NCBI GenBank assembly: GCA_963836405.1
Contig: CAWIJL010000021.1
Coordinates: forward strand, 1 to 64,000
DNA length: 64,000 nucleotides
Reading direction: 5' to 3'
DNA from: CAWIJJ01 sp963836405
GTDB lineage: Bacteria > Acidobacteriota > Terriglobia > Bryobacterales > Bryobacteraceae
Shown: in pieces, positions 58,357 through 64,000 of the stretch
Numbering within the stretch: position 1 is the stretch's first letter
Layout: the number at the start of each line of letters is the position of its first letter
Notes under the pieces: generated by a model
Told to the model about the DNA's origin: nothing
Databases searched by the model: none
Seen by the model: the letters and a program-made list of their open reading frames with translations, nothing else
Position numbers and translations under genes: made by a program

Positions 58357-59121
58357 GTGGCGGTGAATCCGTTCTCACTTGAAGGTAAGAGCGCGCTGGT
58401 GGCCGGGGCCAGCCGCGGAATCGGTCTGGAGATTGCCCGGGGCATGGCACAGGCCGGGGCGAAGGTAACCCTGGCGTCGCGATCGAAGGAGGTACTGGAA
58501 CGGCACGCCGCCGAAATCGGCGGGACGGCGCTGGTCCTGGATATAGCCGACCCGCAATCGGTGGCGTCCGCCGCGGAAAGCGCGGAGGTTCCGGATATCC
58601 TGGTGAACGTTGCCGGCATGAATATTCGGAAGCGGGTTTGGGATTTCACCGCCGAAGAATATAGACAGATGATGGATACCAACCTGACGGGCATCTTCCA
58701 GCTCACGCAGAAGATCAGCAAACGCATGGCGGATCGCGGAGAGGGGGGCAAGATCATCAACATCGGCAGCATGATGTCGATTCGCGGCCTGCCGTACCTA
58801 TCCGTATACGCGCTGGCCAAGGGCGCGCTGGCGCAGTTCTCCATGGTGCTGGCCGCGGAACTGGGCCGCTATAACATCCAGGTGAACTGCATCGCCCCCG
58901 GGTTTATCATCACCGAGCTCAACCGGAAGGTATGGGAATCCAAGGCGCTGCGCGATTGGCTGAAGGGCGCGCAAGCCGATCCGGAACCGGGCAAGCCGGA
59001 GGACGTCGCTCCGCTGGCGGTGTTTCTGGCAGGACCGGGGTCGCGCTACGTCACCGGGCAGGTAATCGCCGTCTGTGGAGGGTATTCCACTACGGCAGTG
59101 TGGCCGTTCGAACCATCTTAA
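58357..59121 (+). CDS. SDR family oxidoreductase
   Basis: The 254-residue protein has a Rossmann NAD(P)-binding start (ALVAGASRGIGLEIARGMAQAG), NVAGMN, the Ser-Tyr-Lys site (IINIGSMMSIRG and YALAKGALAQF) and a KPEDVAPLAVFLAGPGSRYVTGQV end. It resembles gluconate or 2-deoxygluconate dehydrogenases such as KduD, consistent with the uronate-related gene at 22353-23501, but substrate is not certain. GTG 58357 or GTG 58363 could be the start. It is coupled to the histidine kinase upstream. Confidence 0.88.
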   Translation: MAVNPFSLEGKSALVAGASRGIGLEIARGMAQAGAKVTLASRSKEVLERHAAEIGGTALVLDIADPQSVASAAESAEVPDILVNVAGMNIRKRVWDFTAEEYRQMMDTNLTGIFQLTQKISKRMADRGEGGKIINIGSMMSIRGLPYLSVYALAKGALAQFSMVLAAELGRYNIQVNCIAPGFIITELNRKVWESKALRDWLKGAQADPEPGKPEDVAPLAVFLAGPGSRYVTGQVIAVCGGYSTTAVWPFEPS

Positions 59122-59177
59122 GCGGCGTACCCGTCAAGCTGGCAGAACGGATGCACGAGTCGCGCCTGGAGGCTAAG

Positions 59178-60128
59178 ATGCGGCTCGCTGCATTCCTATT
59201 CACGTTCGCGCTGGCGACTGCACCGGCGCAAAACCTTGCCATCCGTCAAGGAAAAAACGTCCTGTGGCACGATCCCGGTGCGGTGGAAAGACTCGACTTC
59301 CGGTTTGGGGCGGGTGGCGCGGAGAATGCGCCGCGCGCACCGTTCACATTCGTCGAAGAAGACATGGGCGGCACCACGGCCAAGGTGCGCGTGCGGGATG
59401 CGGACGGCCGCGAATACGTGGTGAAGTTCGGCGACGAGGCGAGCGCCGACAGCTTCGGCACGCGCATGGCGTGGGCAGTCGGCTACTTCGTGGAACCTGC
59501 CTATTTCCTGCGGGAGGGAACGATTGGCGGCGTGAAAGGATTGACACGCGCCCGCAAAGTGGTGGACAGCAACGGGCGCTTCGAGAACGGCCGCTTCCAA
59601 TTGCGGACCAAGGACATGAAATTTTTGAAGACCGCAAGCTGGCTGTGGAACGAGAACCCGTTTCTCGGAATGCCGGAGCTGAACGGGCTGAAGGTCCTGA
59701 TGATGCTGCTCTCCAACTGGGATAACAAAGACGCGCGGGATGCCGAAAAGCGAGGAACCAACACGGCCATTTTCGAGAAGGACGGGCTGATGTTCTACTT
59801 CGTCGATGACTGGGGCGGATCGATGGGGAACTGGGGCAAGTATTTCACCAGGTCGAAGTGGGACACGTCGGATTTCGTCCGGCAGAGCGGCAATTTCGTC
59901 AGGCTCCAAGACGGGCGAATCGATTGGGGCTATACGGGGCAGCACTCTTCATTGATGACCGCGAACATCACGTTCGGCGACATCGCGTGGCTTATGAGGT
60001 ATCTGGGTAGGGTGACGGATGACCAGATTTGCGCGGGCCTGGAAGCGAGCGGCGCGCCGCCGGACGCGGCCAATGCTTTTGCGTCGGCCATCCGGCAACG
60101 AATCGAACAATTGTGGGCGCTGAAGTAG
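59178..60128 (+). CDS. Exported protein with a possible HipA-like kinase signature
   Basis: The 316-residue product begins with a signal peptide (MRLAAFLFTFALATAPAQ). ATG 59178 is chosen because GGAGG lies six bases ahead. The middle has MLLSNWDNKDARDAEKRGTN, then FYFVDDWGGSMGNWGKYF. The pair resembles the N-D-x-x-x-x-N and D-x-G elements of the HipA-like kinase at 25605-26387 (NVDRTARNPN and FIDHGAAL). I infer a secreted protein of kinase-like fold. Function unknown. Confidence 0.6.
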   Translation: MRLAAFLFTFALATAPAQNLAIRQGKNVLWHDPGAVERLDFRFGAGGAENAPRAPFTFVEEDMGGTTAKVRVRDADGREYVVKFGDEASADSFGTRMAWAVGYFVEPAYFLREGTIGGVKGLTRARKVVDSNGRFENGRFQLRTKDMKFLKTASWLWNENPFLGMPELNGLKVLMMLLSNWDNKDARDAEKRGTNTAIFEKDGLMFYFVDDWGGSMGNWGKYFTRSKWDTSDFVRQSGNFVRLQDGRIDWGYTGQHSSLMTANITFGDIAWLMRYLGRVTDDQICAGLEASGAPPDAANAFASAIRQRIEQLWALK

Positions 60129-60164
60129 AGCCAGGCATTGCAGATTCTTTCGATGCGGGGGCGG

Positions 60165-60170
60165 TATAAT
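60165..60170 (+). promoter_or_regulatory. TATAAT box just before the DUF1175 gene
   Basis: A perfect TATAAT ends nine bases before the TTG start and twelve before GTG 60182, with no ribosome site between. If used, the transcript would begin at or near the start codon, so translation may be leaderless. No convincing -35 box at 17 bases is seen. Confidence 0.4.
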
Positions 60171-60178
60171 CGGTCAGT

Positions 60179-61240
60179 TTGGTGACTCTCCCGCGAGCCG
60201 CTCTGCTTGCGCTCTCGGCAGCGGCGGCGTTGGCCGGGCTGCTGTGGGCCGGAACGTATCTCCGTCCGGGGCGCCGGCTGGCTCCCCATCTGACGATCGA
60301 GCCAAGGCTGATTCTGGCCGACGGCAGGGACTTCGCAACGCTCCGCGTCGATGGCGATCCGCAGGCTCGTCCTTTCATCACCCTTTCCGGCGACGCGGAC
60401 GGGGCTTCGATTTCAGACCTCAGTTTCAGCGCAGGCGCGTGGACCGCACAGGTTCATGGCGGCATTGTGCCGGGGCGGGTGCGGGCGCGCGTAGCGTTCC
60501 GCGGCGGCCCGCCGGGCTCCGCGGAGTTGCATGTGCAGCCCGACTTTCAGGACAGCGCAGAAGACGGCACGCCGGATGCGCTTCGCCTGGACGATGAGCA
60601 CGACCGGGAGGCGTTTCGCCGCTGGTTTGCTTACCTGGCGGAGGCACAGTTCTTTCTGCCGCCGGCCGCGCGGCCCCCGGAAATCGTAGATTGCGCCGCA
60701 CTCATTCGCTATGCCTATCGGGAGGCGCTGCGCCGTCACGACGGCGCGTGGGCCAACCAGGCGGGTCTCGACCTGGTGCCCGCATTCGATTCGATCGGCA
60801 AATACCGCTACCCGCTGACTCCGCTCGGCGCCGCGCTGTTTCGCGTCAAGCCGGGACCGTTTCGGGAAGGCGATCCGCAGTCGGGCGCGTTTCTTCAATT
60901 TGCGGATGCGCAGAATCTGTGGCGCTTCAATACGCACCGAGTGGCCGGAGGTCTCGAACGCGCGCTGCCCGGAGACCTGCTGTTCTTCCGTCAGAGCGGC
61001 GAACACGCGACGTTTCACAGCATGATCTACCTGGGCGAAAGCCAGATCGGGCGCGACGGGCGGCGTTACGTGGTTTATCACACGGGGCCGGAGGGGTCGG
61101 ACGCGGGGCAAATCAAGCGGCCGTCAGTGGAAGAACTGATGCGTTTTCCGCGCGTCGAATGGAGGCCGCTCGATAGCAACCCGAGTTTCTTGGGCGTCGT
61201 GCGATGGAACATTCTTCGAAGGGGGATGGAGTCGCAATGA
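60179..61240 (+). CDS. DUF1175 (YfaT-like) protein
   Basis: The 353-residue protein has an N-terminal membrane anchor (LLALSAAAALAGLLWAGTYL), an Ig-like part, and the DUF1175 core: CAALIRYAYREALRRHDGAW, FRVKPGPFREGDPQSGAFLQFADAQNLWRFNTHRV and FRQSGEHATFHSMIYLG. A Cys and later His (CAALIRYAYREAL, HATFHSM) fit an NlpC/P60-like peptidase, but that is inference. DUF1175 genes pair with alpha-2-macroglobulins, as yfaT and yfaS do in E. coli; here the next gene is one. Confidence 0.85.
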   Translation: MVTLPRAALLALSAAAALAGLLWAGTYLRPGRRLAPHLTIEPRLILADGRDFATLRVDGDPQARPFITLSGDADGASISDLSFSAGAWTAQVHGGIVPGRVRARVAFRGGPPGSAELHVQPDFQDSAEDGTPDALRLDDEHDREAFRRWFAYLAEAQFFLPPAARPPEIVDCAALIRYAYREALRRHDGAWANQAGLDLVPAFDSIGKYRYPLTPLGAALFRVKPGPFREGDPQSGAFLQFADAQNLWRFNTHRVAGGLERALPGDLLFFRQSGEHATFHSMIYLGESQIGRDGRRYVVYHTGPEGSDAGQIKRPSVEELMRFPRVEWRPLDSNPSFLGVVRWNILRRGMESQ

Positions 61241-64000
61241 GAACGAAGCTGAAGTTCCTGTTGCTGCTGGCGGCCGCCGCGGCGGGGCTGGGACAAAGCG
61301 AAGACGAGCCCTACTTCGCGCTCTCGAGCAGCCGCACGTTTGCGAGCGGAGACAGAGCGTCCGTCTCCATGAGCGCGTGGAAAGTGGACGCGCTCGAGTT
61401 CCGGGTCTACCGGGTGAACGATCCTGAGCAGTTCTTCCGGCAACTGGAGGATCCGCACCAGTTCGGGACCGAGACGCCGCGGCCGCCGCGGGAGAGAACG
61501 CTGCTCGAGCGGGTCCACTTGTGGAAGCGAAGCCTGCGTGCGGGCATCCGGCGGGAGTTGCGAGCGCAGTTCACCGAGTCGCCGCGCGCGCACCTTCCGG
61601 TCTTGAATACGGTCGCGAGTATGGTACCGGTCCCGGCTGCGAAGGGCACGAAGTATGCGGAAGCGCCGCTGCTCAACTCGCAGCAGATGGTGCTCTCCTT
61701 CGTGCAGCCCGTCGCCGGCAAGACGCGGTGGGACCGGCAGGATGTGCCGTTGGATGTGAAGGACAAGGGTGTGTACCTGGTTGAGGCGGTGAAGGGTGAA
61801 CTGCGGGCGTACACGATTTTGATGGTCTCCGACCTGGTGTTGATCACCAAATCGGGCAGCAGCCGCATCCTGAATGCGGCGGTGGACAGGAAGACCGGGC
61901 AGCCGGTTGCGAACGTCAGAGTGGCTGCGTTCGTGCGCGACGGCGCGGAGGCGGAATCGGTGACGGACACCAACGGGATCGCCGAAATGAAGCCGGTGGG
62001 CGCCGAAGGCAGCGAGTTGCGGATTGTGGCCCGCAACGGCCGTGACTACGCGGTGAACACGATGCCCGGCGGCGGCATTCGCGACAGTTCGCTCTGGATG
62101 GGCTACATCTTCACGGACCGTCCGGTTTACCGTCCCGGCCACACGGTGCATTTCAAGGGTGTGCTGCGTGTGCGCCGGGCGAGCGGTTTCGAAGTCCCGG
62201 CGGGAAAAAATGTCACCGTCGAAATTCAGGATCCGGACGGGAAGCCGGTCTACCAGAAGACGCTAACGGCCAACGCGAACGGATCGATTCGCGACGATCT
62301 GACCTTGCAGGCGGGCGCTGCGCTTGGCCATTACTTCATCGAGGTGAAGGCCGGAGAAGCCTTCATGAGCGGCAACTTCGAAGTGGAGGAATACAAGAAG
62401 CCCGAATACGAGGTGCGGGTCGCGTTTGCGCAGCCGCACGTTCTCGAAGGCGCGAAGGCGACGGCTCTGGTGGACGCGCGGTATTTCTTCGGCGAGCCAG
62501 TGAGCGGAGCCAAGGTGAAGTACGCAGTTTATCGCGAGCGTTACTGGTTCCCCATGTGGTACGACCCCGGCGAGGACATGGGCGAACAGGAGGGCGGCAT
62601 GGAGGATGATGCCGGCGACCAGATGGAGGAGCAGGACGGCGTGCTCGATGCGGACGGCAAGATGACCGTCCAGGTGGAGACCGCCGTTTCCGACCACAAG
62701 TTCGATTACCGCTACCGCCTGGAGGCGCGGGTGACGGACGCCGGAAATCGCGAGATCACGGGGAGGGGATCGCTCATTGCAACCTACGGCAGTTTTGCGT
62801 TGAACGTAGCGCCGGAGCGATACGTGTACGGCGCCGGAGCGAAGGCCGCCGCGAAAATCGAAGCGCGCAACTACGATAACCAGCCGGTGCGGACGCGCGC
62901 GCACGTGGAATTGCTGAAGTGGAACAACCGGCAGCCCGAGAAATCGGAAGTGAAGGCCGCGGTGGATGTGGAAACGGGCCCCGAGGGCACGGGCACGGCT
63001 CGCTTCGACATTCCAGCGGAGAGCGGCAGCTACATGATCCGGGCGACGGCCCGCGGTCCGGAGGGGCGCGACATCGAGGGCTCTTCACACGTGTGGGTAG
63101 CGGGCGGCGGGCAGTGGGATGACCGGCTCTCCGACCGGTCGGTGCAGATCCTTTCGGACCAGAAAACGTATCGCGCGGGCGAAACGGCGAAGCTCGTGAT
63201 TGTCACCGGCCAGGACAACACGCCGGTGTACGTCGGGGTGGAGGGCCGCGATTTGCGGCAATACAGCCTGATGCGCTCCAAGGGGCCCACCGTGACGTTC
63301 GACGTTCCGGTGGCGGCGAACGACGAGCCGGGAATCACGGTGACGGCCGCGTTCGTGCGCGATGGCGTGTTCCACAACGGGGACAAGTACCTGCGAATTC
63401 CGCCGCTGGAGCACCAGCTCAACGTGAAGCTGACCACCGACAAGCCACAGTATCAGCCCGGCCAGGAGGCCGGCTACACCATTGAAGCGACGAGCGCGGA
63501 CGGCAAGCCGGCGCCGCGCGCGGAGTTCAGCCTGGGTGTGGTGGACGAAGCGATCTACGGGATCCGGCGGGATACCACGCGGGACATTCTGAAGTTCTTC
63601 TTCGACCGCGACTGGAACCGCGTGTTCACCGATAACTCGCTCGACTATTACTTCACCGGGGAGGCGGGCAAGCGGCGCATGCGGCTGGCAGAACTGCGGC
63701 CGGCCTCGCGGCTGGCACAGCTCAAACCGGAACGGCAGGTGCAGCCGAAAGTGCGGAAAGCATTTCCGGATACGGCGTTCTGGGCGGCGGACCTGGTGAC
63801 CGACAGTGCGGGCAGGGCACGGGCGCGCGTGGAACTTCCCGATTCGCTGACGACGTGGCGTGCCACGGCGCGGGGCATCACGCCGGATACGAAAGCCGGC
63901 GGCGCGACCCTGAAAACCATCGTGCGCAAGAACGTGATCTTGCGGCTGGTAGTGCCGCGTTTCTTCGTGCAGGGCGACGAAGTGGTGATTTCGGCGCTGG
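61237..64000 (+). CDS. Alpha-2-macroglobulin family protein (3' end outside window)
   Basis: The ATG at 61237 overlaps the DUF1175 stop (ATGA). The protein has a signal peptide (MRTKLKFLLLLAAAAAGLGQ) and a chain of macroglobulin (MG) domains: FTDRPVYRPGHTVHFKGVLRV, then MG domains, and near 63760 AFWAADLVTDSAGRARARVELPDSLTTWRATARGIT. 921 codons are present and the reading continues off the end, so the thioester domain, if any, lies beyond. Bacterial alpha-2-macroglobulins trap foreign proteases in the periplasm. An unusual acidic stretch (about residues 446-470, rich in Glu, Asp and Gly, e.g. MEDDAGDQMEEQDG) sits in one MG domain. Confidence 0.9.
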   Translation, partial: MRTKLKFLLLLAAAAAGLGQSEDEPYFALSSSRTFASGDRASVSMSAWKVDALEFRVYRVNDPEQFFRQLEDPHQFGTETPRPPRERTLLERVHLWKRSLRAGIRRELRAQFTESPRAHLPVLNTVASMVPVPAAKGTKYAEAPLLNSQQMVLSFVQPVAGKTRWDRQDVPLDVKDKGVYLVEAVKGELRAYTILMVSDLVLITKSGSSRILNAAVDRKTGQPVANVRVAAFVRDGAEAESVTDTNGIAEMKPVGAEGSELRIVARNGRDYAVNTMPGGGIRDSSLWMGYIFTDRPVYRPGHTVHFKGVLRVRRASGFEVPAGKNVTVEIQDPDGKPVYQKTLTANANGSIRDDLTLQAGAALGHYFIEVKAGEAFMSGNFEVEEYKKPEYEVRVAFAQPHVLEGAKATALVDARYFFGEPVSGAKVKYAVYRERYWFPMWYDPGEDMGEQEGGMEDDAGDQMEEQDGVLDADGKMTVQVETAVSDHKFDYRYRLEARVTDAGNREITGRGSLIATYGSFALNVAPERYVYGAGAKAAAKIEARNYDNQPVRTRAHVELLKWNNRQPEKSEVKAAVDVETGPEGTGTARFDIPAESGSYMIRATARGPEGRDIEGSSHVWVAGGGQWDDRLSDRSVQILSDQKTYRAGETAKLVIVTGQDNTPVYVGVEGRDLRQYSLMRSKGPTVTFDVPVAANDEPGITVTAAFVRDGVFHNGDKYLRIPPLEHQLNVKLTTDKPQYQPGQEAGYTIEATSADGKPAPRAEFSLGVVDEAIYGIRRDTTRDILKFFFDRDWNRVFTDNSLDYYFTGEAGKRRMRLAELRPASRLAQLKPERQVQPKVRKAFPDTAFWAADLVTDSAGRARARVELPDSLTTWRATARGITPDTKAGGATLKTIVRKNVILRLVVPRFFVQGDEVVISAL

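Noticed and set aside
57084..58844. 586-codon minus-strand frame opposite the PAS histidine kinase
   Set aside because: The plus strand encodes all canonical kinase boxes; the minus frame is spurious.

Overview
The window is GC-rich, densely coded DNA that looks like a soil-type Acidobacteriota, most probably a Solibacter/Bryobacter relative. The pointers are an ADOP-type permease with its own PadR regulator, a protein of the 'VWFA-related Acidobacterial domain' type, a large Oar-like carboxypeptidase-regulatory/TonB receptor, alternative complex III joined to a caa3-type oxidase, and several secreted glycoside hydrolases. This placement is inference from gene content. No rRNA, tRNA, CRISPR array, integrase or transposase was seen, and no gap between genes exceeds about 300 bases.

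Region 1 (1-10070, +) is a respiratory operon: actB (5' end missing), actC, actD, actE, actF, a small one-helix membrane protein, SCO-type copper chaperone, then coxB, coxA, coxC and coxD. It should encode a quinol:cytochrome c oxidoreductase coupled to an A2-type caa3 oxidase. From about 0.3 to 4.2 kb the act genes carry many frameshifts although their motifs remain conserved; the rest of the operon is clean. Region 2 (10240-13150, -) holds four small envelope or membrane genes, including a 53-residue DUF1328 protein and an exported protein made of two copies of one domain.

Region 3 (13383-26799) holds a secreted GH2 enzyme, a zinc ribbon, a compact three-gene cassette (SLOG-like protein, patatin phospholipase, and a deoxyribosyltransferase-like/TPR protein) that resembles a nucleotide-signalled conflict system, a PadR/ADOP pair with a clear palindromic operator, a mannonate dehydratase-like enzyme, an OPT transporter, and a HipA-like kinase/DUF3037 pair.

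Region 4 (26984-38496, -) contains a tightly packed signalling operon (TonB receptor, YfiR/DUF4154 protein, hybrid kinase, kinase, NarL-type regulator), a frameshifted Oar-like TonB receptor, and two small regulatory or hypothetical genes. Region 5 (38761-46050) has a Cys-rich unknown protein, a YdjM-like membrane protein broken by one frameshift, a free Hpt protein, a kinase-aminotransferase fusion, a VWFA protein and a Ca2+/H+ exchanger.

Region 6 (46113-64000) has a GH106-type rhamnosidase, a three-gene operon (multi-domain response regulator, HEAT-repeat membrane protein, glycosyltransferase), a B12-binding radical SAM enzyme that overlaps a convergent Ser/Thr kinase, a PAS histidine kinase with an SDR dehydrogenase, an exported protein with a HipA-like signature, and a DUF1175/alpha-2-macroglobulin pair that runs off the end.
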